Shown piece after piece: positions 8,506 through 17,949 of a stretch of 64,000 bases of DNA. The stretch lies in the NCBI RefSeq assembly GCF_002844195.1, contig NZ_PEND01000004.1, positions 124,001 through 188,000 of the forward strand, given 5' to 3'. The notes beneath the pieces were generated by a model. It had not been told where the DNA came from, made no database searches, and saw only the letters and a program-made list of their open reading frames with translations. Each line of letters starts with the position of its first letter. Position 1 is the stretch's first letter. Made by a program: the position numbers and the translations under genes. The DNA is from Halegenticoccus soli. Lineage in GTDB: Archaea; Halobacteriota; Halobacteria; Halobacteriales; Haloferacaceae.

Positions 8506-9024
8506 ATGACGGGTGACGACGCGCCGGAGTGGTCGTTCAAGCAGCGCGACGCGATCATCCTCCGCGAGCTGGCGGCGAACCCCCAGGTCACCTCGCGGGA
8601 GCTGGCCTCGATCCTCGCCGAGAAGTACGACATCGACGTCTCCCACGTCACCGTCAGCGAGACGATCCGGAAGATGCGCGATCGGGGGGTCTTCCGCGAG
8701 GCGATCATCCCGAACGAGGAGTACTACATCTTCGGCCTGTTCGAGTTCAAGTTCAACCCCGAGCACTTCGAGGAGGGGTGGCGCGCGGCCATGGAGCACA
8801 TCCGCGACGACGAGCACACCCTCTTTTACTTCCTCTCCTCGGGCGACTACCAGTGGAAGTCGGTGATGATGTTCCGCGACCGCGAGCAGGAGTCGCGGTG
8901 GATCCACGAGTTCTACAAGGAGCACGGGAGGGTCGTCTCGAACATCCGCAACTCGGTCATCCACAACGTGCTGAAGTTCCGGACGGACCCGGCGATGTTC
9001 GAGCGGCTGTACGAGGAGTCGTAG
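8506..9024 (+). CDS. Winged helix-turn-helix regulator, Lrp/AsnC-like
   Basis: This 172-residue protein has an N-terminal winged helix (residues about 8-65, with NPQVTSRELASILAEKY as the first helices and VSETIRKMRDRG as recognition helix and wing). A C-terminal alpha/beta domain of about 100 residues (residues 75-172) contains FYFLSSGDYQWKSVMMF. The layout resembles Lrp-type regulators with a ligand or oligomerisation domain. Its place after the acyl-CoA dehydrogenase suggests control of acyl-CoA genes, but that is inference from position alone. It ends 24 bases before the convergent CHY protein gene. Confidence 0.8.
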   Translation: MTGDDAPEWSFKQRDAIILRELAANPQVTSRELASILAEKYDIDVSHVTVSETIRKMRDRGVFREAIIPNEEYYIFGLFEFKFNPEHFEEGWRAAMEHIRDDEHTLFYFLSSGDYQWKSVMMFRDREQESRWIHEFYKEHGRVVSNIRNSVIHNVLKFRTDPAMFERLYEES

Positions 9025-9048
9025 GCGCGCCCCGGAGGGGACCCCCCG

Positions 9049-9408
9049 TCACCCGTCCGGGCCGTCGGTTTCGGTTTCGAAGTACAGGTGGGCGTGCGCG
9101 TCGCACCCCGGGTTGAACGCCACCGAGCACCGGGGGCAGCGGTGATCCGCCGTCAGGTACTCCCGCACGCTGAGCGTCGCGCCGCACGCCCCGCACAGCA
9201 CGGCCCGGCGGTCGCGCTCGTCGAGTCGCCACCGCTCGGGCTCGTGGTCCGCGAGCGCCTCGTGGCACTCGAAGCAGGGGTAGTAGACGCCGCAGCAGGG
9301 GAACCGGACGGCGACGACGTCCCGCTCCGTGCGGTAGTGGGCGCACCGAGTCCGGGGGTCGACGTCGACCCCGCGGAGGGGGACGTCGAATCGGGGATCG
9401 GTCGACAT
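9049..9408 (-). CDS. CHY-type zinc-finger protein
   Basis: This 119-residue protein has the zf-CHY pattern: RCAHYRTERD (the CxHY signature), then CCGVYYPCFECHEALADH, CGACG and CPRCSVAFNPGCDAHAH, making a cysteine/histidine set sufficient for about three zincs. In eukaryotes CHY domains occur in Hot13-like mitochondrial proteins and Pirh2-type ubiquitin ligases; the role in archaea is unknown. I chose the start at 9408 (MSTDPRFD) because the upstream in-frame ATG at 9438 would add an Arg/Pro-rich segment that looks untranslated. It is transcribed toward the winged-helix gene. Confidence 0.85.
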   Translation of the reverse strand: MSTDPRFDVPLRGVDVDPRTRCAHYRTERDVVAVRFPCCGVYYPCFECHEALADHEPERWRLDERDRRAVLCGACGATLSVREYLTADHRCPRCSVAFNPGCDAHAHLYFETETDGPDG

Positions 9409-9505
9409 CGCGTCACCGGACGGTCGCGGGCGACCCACATACCGGTTGCGGGCGCGGCGTGGTGATCGACGGACGACGCTTCCGGGCGGCCGCCATTCCG
9501 ATCGC

Positions 9506-9862
9506 TCACCGGAGGAGCGAGAGCAGTTCGCAGGAGCGGACGGCCGTCCCGTCCGCCCGCGTCAGCTCCGCCTCGTACCGAACGACGCCGCTCGCGGTCG
9601 GGTGGTCCCGCGGCGTCTTCTCGGTCGCGGTCAGCTCGGCCGGCAGCGTGTCGCCGACGAAGACCGGCGCGCGGAAGCGCAGGCGGTCGACGCCGTAGAA
9701 CGCGACGACGTCGTCGCTGGTCCCCCGGGCCCGCCACGCGAGTCCCGTCAGGGTCGAGAACGCGAGCGCGCCGTGGGCGATCCGCCCGCCGGGCCGACGC
9801 TCGCCGGGAACCGCCGAACCCGCCCGATTCCCCGTTCGCCGGGGGCTCGACCGCGGACAGGT
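9506..9862 (-). pseudogene. MaoC-like dehydratase remnant, 5' part missing
   Basis: The minus strand is open from 9862 to a TGA at 9506-9508 and reads GGRIAHGALAFSTLTGLA, then FYGVDRLRFRAPVFVGDTLP, then VVRYEAELTRADGTAVRSC. This is the C-terminal half of a MaoC hot-dog hydratase. I find no ATG, GTG or TTG in this frame, and the N-terminal half, with the family's SGDxNPIH-type active site, is absent. Only about 110 bases separate the open frame from the divergent oxidoreductase start, so a complete gene would not fit. A functional copy would hydrate 2-enoyl-CoA. I read it as a truncated relic. A sequencing frameshift is less likely because the missing half is not seen in other frames. Confidence 0.6.
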
Positions 9863-9869
9863 TTAATAT
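9862..9869 (+). promoter_or_regulatory. TATA-like box before the LLM oxidoreductase
   Basis: TTTAATAT lies 32-39 nt before an ATG at 9901 that opens a short frame overlapping the oxidoreductase start at 9975. Confidence 0.45.
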
Positions 9870-9900
9870 CGGCGGCGCCGAGCCCCGAAGGGAATCACCA

Positions 9901-9978
9901 ATGGACCCCACCTCGCGCCGACCGACCGGCCGCCCCGACCGTCGACCCACGACCGGTTCCCGGAGCCTCGATCGATGA
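9901..9978 (+). CDS. Candidate 25-residue upstream ORF overlapping the LLM gene
   Basis: ATG at 9901 opens MDPTSRRPTGRPDRR and continues to a TGA that overlaps the next start as ATGA (9975-9978). The TATA-like box at 9862-9869 would place the message 5' end close to this ATG. The four-base overlap suggests translational coupling. The peptide is Arg/Pro-rich and unlike typical acidic haloarchaeal protein, so a regulatory leader or chance is more likely than a functional protein. Confidence 0.25.
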   Translation: MDPTSRRPTGRPDRRPTTGSRSLDR

Positions 9979-10997
9979 CCGGCGCCGCGACCGACGTCTC
10001 CCTCCCGGTGGCGGCCCAGTCGAGCGTCGAGACGCTCGTCGAGCAGGCGCGGCGCGCCGAGCGGCTCGGGTACGACCGCGCGTGGCTCCCCGAGACGTGG
10101 GGGCGGGACGCCGTGACGACGCTGTCGAGCATCGCCCGCGAGACCGACCGAATCGGGATCGGCGCGAGCATCCTCCCCGTCTACTCGCGATCGCCGGCGC
10201 TCCTCGGCCAGACGGCGGCGACGCTGCAGGAGGTCTCCGCCGGTCGGTTCCGGCTGGGGCTCGGGCCGAGCGGCCCGGCCGTTATCGAGCGCTGGCACGG
10301 CGCGTCGTTCGACCGACCGCTGCGGCGGACCCGGGAGACGGTCGAGATCGTGCGCCGGGTGCTGTCGGGCGAGGTCGTGGAGTACGACGGCGAGCTGTTC
10401 GACCTCTCGGGGTTCAGGCTCCGCTGCGACCCGCCGGCCGAGCGGCCGCCGATCGACGTCGCGGGCATGGGGCCGAAGGCGGTCGAACTCGCCGGCCGCT
10501 TCGCCGACGGCTGGCACGCGCTGCTCCTCGACCGCGACGGGCTGGGCGAGCGCCTCGGCGACCTCCGGCGCGGAGCCGAACTCGGCGGCCGCGATCCGGC
10601 GGAGCTGCGAACGACGCTCTCGGTGACGTGCTGTGCGCTCGACGACGGCGAGCGCGCCCGCGACCTCGTCCGGGGGCACCTCGCGTTCTACATCGGCGGG
10701 ATGGGGACGTTCTACCGCGATTCGCTCGCCCGGCAGGGGCACGGGGACGCGGCCCGCGAGATCCACGACCGGTGGGCGGGCGGCGAGCGCGACGCCGCGA
10801 CGGCCGCGGTCGACGACGCGCTCCTCGACGCGTTCGCGGCGGCCGGGACGCCCGAGGACGTCCGCGACGCGCTCGACCGGTTCGCCGCCGTCGACGGCGT
10901 CGACGCCGTCTCCGTGTCGTTTCCCCGGGCGGCGACGCCGGACGAGGTCGACGCGACCATTTCGGCACTCGCGCCCGGTACCCTCCCGTCCGGGTAG
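9975..10997 (+). CDS. LLM-class (luciferase-like) F420/flavin-dependent oxidoreductase
   Basis: This 340-residue protein has the luciferase-like TIM-barrel pattern. It opens with SLPVAAQSSVETLVEQARRA, followed by WLPETWGRDAVTTLSSIA and IGIGASILPVYSRSPALLGQ. RFRLGLGPSGPAVIERWHG is the cofactor-binding segment. Haloarchaeal members of this family are usually assigned to cofactor F420, used for hydride transfer to or from an unknown substrate. The C-terminal third (AGTPEDVRDALDRFAAVDGVD) is the usual family ending. It stands next to the MaoC remnant and a TAXI transporter; no pathway follows from this. Confidence 0.85.
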   Translation: MTGAATDVSLPVAAQSSVETLVEQARRAERLGYDRAWLPETWGRDAVTTLSSIARETDRIGIGASILPVYSRSPALLGQTAATLQEVSAGRFRLGLGPSGPAVIERWHGASFDRPLRRTRETVEIVRRVLSGEVVEYDGELFDLSGFRLRCDPPAERPPIDVAGMGPKAVELAGRFADGWHALLLDRDGLGERLGDLRRGAELGGRDPAELRTTLSVTCCALDDGERARDLVRGHLAFYIGGMGTFYRDSLARQGHGDAAREIHDRWAGGERDAATAAVDDALLDAFAAAGTPEDVRDALDRFAAVDGVDAVSVSFPRAATPDEVDATISALAPGTLPSG

Positions 10998-11087
10998 ACT
11001 CGTCCGTCCGAGCGGATCCGTCGGCCGAGATGCTCTGACCAACGTTTCCAATTTGATCTGTAGAATTACCGGTGTTAGGGGGAAAGG

Positions 11088-11094
11088 TATTATT
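11088..11094 (+). promoter_or_regulatory. TATA-like box of the TAXI-TRAP operon
   Basis: TATTATT lies 25-31 nt before the ATG at 11119, the expected leaderless spacing, and supports that start codon. Confidence 0.5.
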
Positions 11095-11118
11095 GCTACT
11101 GGCGGTAAACGACGATGC

Positions 11119-12168
11119 ATGCGTGAGAACGACAGTCACGTTGGGCGACGCGCGCTCCTTCGGTCGACGGGCGCGGGGCTCGGCGCGCTGGCGGTGACAG
11201 GATGTCTCGGAGAGGGGACGGGCGGAAGCGGGTCGAACGGCTCCGGCGGCTCGACCGACGTGGTGATGAAGACGGCTTCGGAGACGACCGCCGCGTACGC
11301 CATGAGCCAGGGCATCGCCGCCGTGGTCAACGAGAACGCCGACGAGGTCCGCGTCGACGCGCGCCCGAGCGAGGGGACGAACGTCAACGTCGGCGAGCTC
11401 GACCGGGGTGAGATCCAGATCGCGTACATCCAGAACTGGACCGCGAACAAGCTCCGCGAGAAGGAGGCCCCCTTCGAGAACCTCTCGTTCGCGCCGAACC
11501 AGGTGTTCCACCTCTACGACCTCGGGTGGTTCCTCTGCACGGCGAACGAGGGGTGGGAGACCGTCACGGACATCGGCGGCGACAGCCGGGTCTCGCCGAC
11601 GCCCCGCGGCTCGGGGACGGCCGAGATGCTGGAACACGCCCTCGGGTACGTCACCGAGGACTACCGGCGGATCAGCATCGACTACGGCGCGCAGGCCAGC
11701 GCGATGAACGAGGGCCGCCTGGACGTCGGGGCCGGCACCTTCGTCAACTTCTCCGTCGAGCCCGGCTGGCTCCAGGAGATGAAGGGGACCGTCGACCTGC
11801 GGCTCCTCGACTTCCCCGACGACGCCGTCGGAGAGCTGAGAGACGATCCGGCGCTCCTCATCACCGACGTCGACACGTCGGCGTTCGACGGGTACGCGTA
11901 CGCGCCGGAGACGCTCCGGTCGCCCTCGCTCGCGTACAACTTCGTCGTCCGGAACGACCTCGACTACGACGCCGTCTACGCGCTCCTCTCGACGATGTAC
12001 GAGCATCGCGAGGCGCTCGGCGAGAACCACGCGCTGTTGAAGAACCTCGCGGACGTCGAGTTCTGGCTGCAGAACGCCTACGAGGGGATCCCGTTCCACC
12101 CGGCCGCGGCCGACTTCTACGAGGAGCAGGGCGCGTGGTCGGACGAGTTCACGCGGGGGAAGGAGTAA
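11119..12168 (+). CDS. TAXI-family TRAP transporter solute-binding lipoprotein
   Basis: This 349-residue extracytoplasmic binding protein has a Tat-type signal (GRRALLRSTGAG) and a lipobox ending at Cys29 (LAVTGC), so it should be exported folded and lipid-anchored. A Gly/Ser linker precedes the mature TAXI fold: VVMKTASETTAAYAMSQGIAA, EIQIAYIQNWTANKL, then SPTPRGSGTAEMLEHAL and YGAQASAMNEGRLDVGAG. TAXI proteins bind carboxylates such as glutamate or 2-oxoglutarate in the few known cases; this ligand is unknown. The permease starts 17 bases downstream, clearly in the same operon. Confidence 0.92.
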   Translation: MRENDSHVGRRALLRSTGAGLGALAVTGCLGEGTGGSGSNGSGGSTDVVMKTASETTAAYAMSQGIAAVVNENADEVRVDARPSEGTNVNVGELDRGEIQIAYIQNWTANKLREKEAPFENLSFAPNQVFHLYDLGWFLCTANEGWETVTDIGGDSRVSPTPRGSGTAEMLEHALGYVTEDYRRISIDYGAQASAMNEGRLDVGAGTFVNFSVEPGWLQEMKGTVDLRLLDFPDDAVGELRDDPALLITDVDTSAFDGYAYAPETLRSPSLAYNFVVRNDLDYDAVYALLSTMYEHREALGENHALLKNLADVEFWLQNAYEGIPFHPAAADFYEEQGAWSDEFTRGKE

Positions 12169-12185
12169 CCGGCGCGGAGCCCGCC

Positions 12186-14183
12186 ATGAGCGACTCCCAC
12201 CACCCGGGCGAGCGCCTCCTGCGCTGGACGATCTCCGCCGTCGCCGTCGCCCTCACCGCGTACACGCTCTACTACGCGTACGGCCGCCCGTTCGTCCGGC
12301 TCCGACACTCGAACCTCTTTCTCGGCGCGGGGCTCGCGCTGTTTTACCTCGTCGAGGCGTCGAACCTGCGGTACGGCGACGGTTTGGGGGGATCGACCGC
12401 GCCGCCCCCCGACACTGTCCAGGAACGGTTGGGGACGCGACTCGGATCGGCGTTCGGATCGGCGAACGCCGCGGTCTGCCTCCTGTCGGCCGCCGCGGCC
12501 GTCGGGGCGGCGGCCTACGTCGAGTTCGAATTCCAGCGGCTCCAGTACGACGCCCCGGTGATGGGGTTCACCGACCTCGACTTCCTCGTCGGCGCGGTCG
12601 TCGTCGCGCTGGTGACCGACGCGACCCGGCGGGCCTACGGCGCGTCGATCGCCGGCGTCGTGCTCCTCGCTGTCCTCTACGCCGTCGCCGGGCCGTGGCT
12701 CCCCGGCTTCCTCGGACACACGGGGATGGAGTGGACCGAGGTCGCCCGGTACGGCGCGATCGGCCTCACCGGGGCGTACGGCTTCATCCTCGGCGTGGGG
12801 ACGACCTGGGTCGCCGTGTTCATCATGTTCGCCGGGATCGCGAAGACCTACGGCGCGCTGGATTACGTCCTCGACGTGGGCGGGGAGGTCGGCAACAAGC
12901 TCCGGTCGGGGGTGGTGCAGGTGGCGGTGATCGCCAGCATGGCCATGGGGTCGATCACCGGCAGCGCGGCCGCGAACACCGCCACCACCGGCAGCTTCAC
13001 CATCCCGATGATGAAGCGGCAGGGCGTCCGCGACGACTTCGCGGCCGCCATCGAGTCGGTCGCCTCCAGCGGCGGGCAGATGATGCCCCCCGTCATGGGC
13101 GTCGCGGCGTTCCTCATGGCGGACATCCTGCAGGTCCCCTACGTGCGGATCATCCAGGCGGGGCTCCTCCCGGCCCTGCTGTTTTATTTCAGCGTCGGCC
13201 TCGCGGTGCAGTTCGTCGTGCTCAAGTTCGGCTGGACCTCGGAGCGGACGGGATCGTTCGACTCGTCGGTCCTGCTGGGCGGGATCCACTTCGCCGTCCC
13301 CCTCGCGGTCCTCGTGTACGCCCTCGTCGCGCTCCGGCTGACGCCGCTCAGCGCCGGCCTGTACGCGACGGCGACGATGGTGGCGACGGCGTACGTCAGG
13401 GACCTGTACGCCGAGGGCGCGTCCCCGTCGACGCTCCGGAACACCACGGAGCGGACGCTCGCCGGCTTCAGGGAGGGCGCGGTGGACATGGCCCCGCTCG
13501 TCGGCGTGCTGGCGGCGATGGGCGTCATCATCAGCATGCTCACCCAGACGGGGCTCGCACAGAAAGTCAGCTTCCGCATGGTGGGGCTCGCGGGCGGCGT
13601 CCTCCTCGCGGTGCTCCTCATGGCGATGCTCCTGAGCATCCTGTTCGGGCTCGGGATGCCGACCCCGGCGGCGTACATCCTCGTCGTCGTCCTCGTCGCG
13701 CCGGGCCTGATCGAGATCGGGGTGTCCGACCTCGTCGCGCACCTGTTCGTCTTCTACTTCGCGATGCTGTCGGCGATCACGCCGCCCGTCGCCGTCGCCG
13801 TGGCCGTCGGAGCCCGCATCGCCGACGCCGACTTCCTGCGGACGGGCAAGCAGGCGCTCCGGGTCGGCGCGCCCGGCTTCTTCATCCCCTTCGCGCTCGT
13901 CGCCAACCCCGCGCTCGTCACCTGGACGCTCCCCGGAACGCTCCTCTCGCTCGCCGTCGTCTCCGTCGGCGTCGTCGCGCTCGTCGTCGCCGCGACCGGC
14001 TACGACGGCCGGGCCGACGTCGCCGCGCCGCACCGTCTCGGATACCTGGCGCTCGCCCTGGCCGCGCTCTACGCGCCGGCGCTGGCGGTGCAGTTCGCCG
14101 CCGCGGCGCTCGCGCTGGCGGCGCTCGGCGTCGCCCACGCCTCACGCCTCCAGCGGGGAGTCAGCCCGACGAAGGGGCAGTAA
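12186..14183 (+). CDS. TRAP transporter fused permease (4TM/12TM, TAXI type)
   Basis: This 665-residue polytopic protein fuses the small DctQ-like part (first four helices, about residues 15-170) to the large DctM-like part. Family features include GVVQVAVIASMAMGSITGSA, with ANTATTGSFTIPMMK following, and ESVASSGGQMMPPVMGVAAF. The fused 12TM protein forms the ion-coupled channel that accepts substrate from the binding protein encoded just upstream. The C-terminus ends with three or four extra hydrophobic helices (about residues 560-650). The gene converges on methylmalonyl-CoA mutase, with a direct-repeat spacer between. Confidence 0.93.
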   Translation: MSDSHHPGERLLRWTISAVAVALTAYTLYYAYGRPFVRLRHSNLFLGAGLALFYLVEASNLRYGDGLGGSTAPPPDTVQERLGTRLGSAFGSANAAVCLLSAAAAVGAAAYVEFEFQRLQYDAPVMGFTDLDFLVGAVVVALVTDATRRAYGASIAGVVLLAVLYAVAGPWLPGFLGHTGMEWTEVARYGAIGLTGAYGFILGVGTTWVAVFIMFAGIAKTYGALDYVLDVGGEVGNKLRSGVVQVAVIASMAMGSITGSAAANTATTGSFTIPMMKRQGVRDDFAAAIESVASSGGQMMPPVMGVAAFLMADILQVPYVRIIQAGLLPALLFYFSVGLAVQFVVLKFGWTSERTGSFDSSVLLGGIHFAVPLAVLVYALVALRLTPLSAGLYATATMVATAYVRDLYAEGASPSTLRNTTERTLAGFREGAVDMAPLVGVLAAMGVIISMLTQTGLAQKVSFRMVGLAGGVLLAVLLMAMLLSILFGLGMPTPAAYILVVVLVAPGLIEIGVSDLVAHLFVFYFAMLSAITPPVAVAVAVGARIADADFLRTGKQALRVGAPGFFIPFALVANPALVTWTLPGTLLSLAVVSVGVVALVVAATGYDGRADVAAPHRLGYLALALAALYAPALAVQFAAAALALAALGVAHASRLQRGVSPTKGQ

Positions 14184-14194
14184 CCCGGGCCTGC

Positions 14195-14250
14195 CCGACC
14201 TTCACGGCGGCGGTATGCCGCTCAGACCAGTCCGACCTTCACGGCGGCGG
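14195..14250. repeat. Direct repeat of 19 bp between convergent genes
   Basis: CCGACCTTCACGGCGGCGG occurs at 14195-14213 and again at 14232-14250, 37 bp apart, in the spacer after both stop codons. The second copy and its left flank also resemble the last codons of the adjacent mutase gene (TCAG-CC-A-TCCGA-CTTC pattern at about 14256-14274), as if the gene's 3' end had been partly duplicated. Confidence 0.7.
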
Positions 14251-14255
14251 GCCGT

Positions 14256-15956
<1,701 letters not shown>

Positions 15957-15975
15957 GTCCGGATTTTTGCCGGAC
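15957..15975. promoter_or_regulatory. Inverted repeat GTCCGG-N7-CCGGAC at the mutase start
   Basis: Perfect 6-bp arms (15957-15962 and 15970-15975) with a 7-nt A/T spacer sit between the TATA-like box and the mutase ATG. The position fits a repressor operator. In RNA it would be a weak hairpin at the 5' end. Confidence 0.35.
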
Positions 15976-15985
15976 TATTCATTAA
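15976..15985 (-). promoter_or_regulatory. TATA-like box of the methylmalonyl-CoA mutase gene
   Basis: The minus strand reads TTAATGAATA, 20-29 nt before the ATG at 15956, consistent with a leaderless transcript. Confidence 0.45.
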
Positions 15986-16057
15986 GGATTCGGGTTCCGG
16001 GACGGGTGCTCGGAGCGCCCGTCCAACGACCGGTGGCGGTGCGCTCCGGTCCCGCGC

Positions 16058-17764
16058 TCACCGGTCGACGGATCCGAGCACGATGTCGAGACTTCCGAGC
16101 GCCGCGATGAGGTCCGGAACGTACTCGCCGTTGGCCATCTCTCCGAGCGAATGGAGGTTGTTGAAGCACGCCGCGCGGATCTTGAACCGCCGGGGGCTGG
16201 GCGACCCATCGGCGCGGATGTAGATCCCGAGTTCGCCCTTCGCCGACTCCACCGCCCGGTAGATCTCTTTGTCGTCGTCGGGCCGGAGCGTCCGGGGCAC
16301 GTTCGACTGGATGGTGCGCTCGTCCTCGGGCCAGTCTTCGAGCAGGTCGACGCACTGGTCGATGATCTTCGCCGACTCCTCGACCTCGCGGAGGCGGACG
16401 AGCAGCCGCGCGAAGTTGTCGCAGCCGTCCTCGACGGCCACGTCCCAGTCGAGCTCGTCGTAGTACCCGTACGGATCGTCCCGCCGCAGGTCGTAGTCGA
16501 TCCCCGACGCTCTCGCGACCGGGCCGGTGCAGCCGTACTGCTTGGCGACGTCCGGCGGGAGCACGCCCGTGTCGACGGTGCGCGCCTGGAGGATCTCGTT
16601 GCCGGTGATGAGGTCGTGGTACTCCTCGAGCGCCTCCGGCAGGTCGTCGAGGAAGCCGCGGACCTTCTCGAAGAACTCCTCCCTGGGTTCGGGGACGTCC
16701 CAGACGACGCCACCGAGCCGGAAGTAGTAGAACATCATCCGCTGACCGGTGAGATCCTCGAGGATGTTCTGGACCTTCTCGCGGTCGCGTATCGCGTACA
16801 TGAAGATCGCGGTGAAGTCGCCGTACACGTCCAGCGCGAACGTCCCCACGGCGAGGAAGTGGCCGAGCATCCGGCCGAGTTCGACCGACATCGTCCGGAG
16901 GACGTCCGCGTACTCGGGCACGTCGATGTCCGTGAGGTCCTCGATGGCGCGGGCGACCGCCCACTCGTTCGGGAGGTTGGCCGTGTAGTCCCAGCGGTTG
17001 GAGTACGGGATGATCTGGTAGCGGTAGGTGCCCTGCTGGGCCATCTGCTCTTCGCACCGGTGCAGGTAGCCGATGTCGGGGTTGACGTTGACGACCTGCT
17101 CGCCGTCGAGCGTCACTTCCAGGTGGAGCACGCCGTGGGTCGCGGGGTGGTGCGGGCCGATGTTGATGAACATCGTGTCGGCGTCGGGGTCGCCGTATCC
17201 CTCCCGCGGCCCGGGAGCCATGTCCTCGACCGGGTTCTTGTGCTCCGTGAGCGTGACGACCTGGGGGCGGCCCTGATCGTAGTCGAGCGAGAGCGGATGG
17301 CCCTGCCAGGTTTCGGGCAGGAGGATCCGCCGGAGGTCCGGGTGGCCCTCGTATTTGATTCCCACCAGATCGTACGCCTCGCGCTCGTGCCAGTCGGCCG
17401 TGCGATACACGGGTTCGGCCGACTGGCTCACGGGGTTTTCCTTGTCGGTCGGGACGACGACGCTCACTTCCTGGGTCGGGTCGGCGTACTTCTTGAGGTG
17501 GTAGATCGACTCGTAGTGCGTCTCGTACTCCTGGGCGGTCACGCAGGAGAGGAAGTCGAAGCCGGCCTCGTCGCGCAGGCGGAACAGCGCGTCCTGGACG
17601 TCGCTGGGACGAATCACGAACCCCGGCGCGTTCACGTGCTCTTCGCGACCGATCACGAGATCGCCGAGCAGCGCCGCGATGCGATCGGCGTCGACGCCCG
17701 CTCGCCGCTGTTCGACCTCCGGCTGTTCCGCCGCTGGGTCCGTCCTCTGGGGTGTTTCGCTCAT
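16058..17764 (-). CDS. nuoCD: NADH-quinone oxidoreductase NuoCD fusion (30-kDa + 49-kDa subunits)
   Basis: This 568-residue protein fuses NuoC (about residues 25-170) to NuoD (about 185-568). The 30-kDa signature EREAYDLVGIKYEGHPDLRR and the 49-kDa motif GPHHPATHGVLHL are clear, as is YSNRWDYTAN, which holds the Tyr that faces quinone in other complexes. NuoCD is the peripheral-arm part of complex I next to the quinone site. No other nuo gene is within the window: the neighbours are the mutase and a flavin reductase. It may be a second copy or a relocated single copy. An AT-rich region about 130-165 nt upstream (17896-17931) is the best promoter candidate. Confidence 0.93.
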   Translation of the reverse strand: MSETPQRTDPAAEQPEVEQRRAGVDADRIAALLGDLVIGREEHVNAPGFVIRPSDVQDALFRLRDEAGFDFLSCVTAQEYETHYESIYHLKKYADPTQEVSVVVPTDKENPVSQSAEPVYRTADWHEREAYDLVGIKYEGHPDLRRILLPETWQGHPLSLDYDQGRPQVVTLTEHKNPVEDMAPGPREGYGDPDADTMFINIGPHHPATHGVLHLEVTLDGEQVVNVNPDIGYLHRCEEQMAQQGTYRYQIIPYSNRWDYTANLPNEWAVARAIEDLTDIDVPEYADVLRTMSVELGRMLGHFLAVGTFALDVYGDFTAIFMYAIRDREKVQNILEDLTGQRMMFYYFRLGGVVWDVPEPREEFFEKVRGFLDDLPEALEEYHDLITGNEILQARTVDTGVLPPDVAKQYGCTGPVARASGIDYDLRRDDPYGYYDELDWDVAVEDGCDNFARLLVRLREVEESAKIIDQCVDLLEDWPEDERTIQSNVPRTLRPDDDKEIYRAVESAKGELGIYIRADGSPSPRRFKIRAACFNNLHSLGEMANGEYVPDLIAALGSLDIVLGSVDR

Positions 17765-17949
17765 TGCATTCAGGTGGTTGGGTCGTGGGGGTCGGTTTCG
17801 CCTCGATCGGCTCGTTCGGCGCGAAGAACCGGCGACGCGGCCTGCGGTCTTTCGTCCGGAGTTGCGTTCGAGCGTGGAAAACGGTGTCGATACTCGTAAT
17901 TAATTTAGAATTTAATAAACTAGAAACTATCTGGCGGACGCGCCGATCC

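Noticed and set aside
9863-10171. A 102-codon minus-strand frame as the missing N-terminal part of the MaoC relic
   Set aside because: Its Ser/Arg-rich sequence has no hot-dog motif and lies opposite the start of the oxidoreductase gene.
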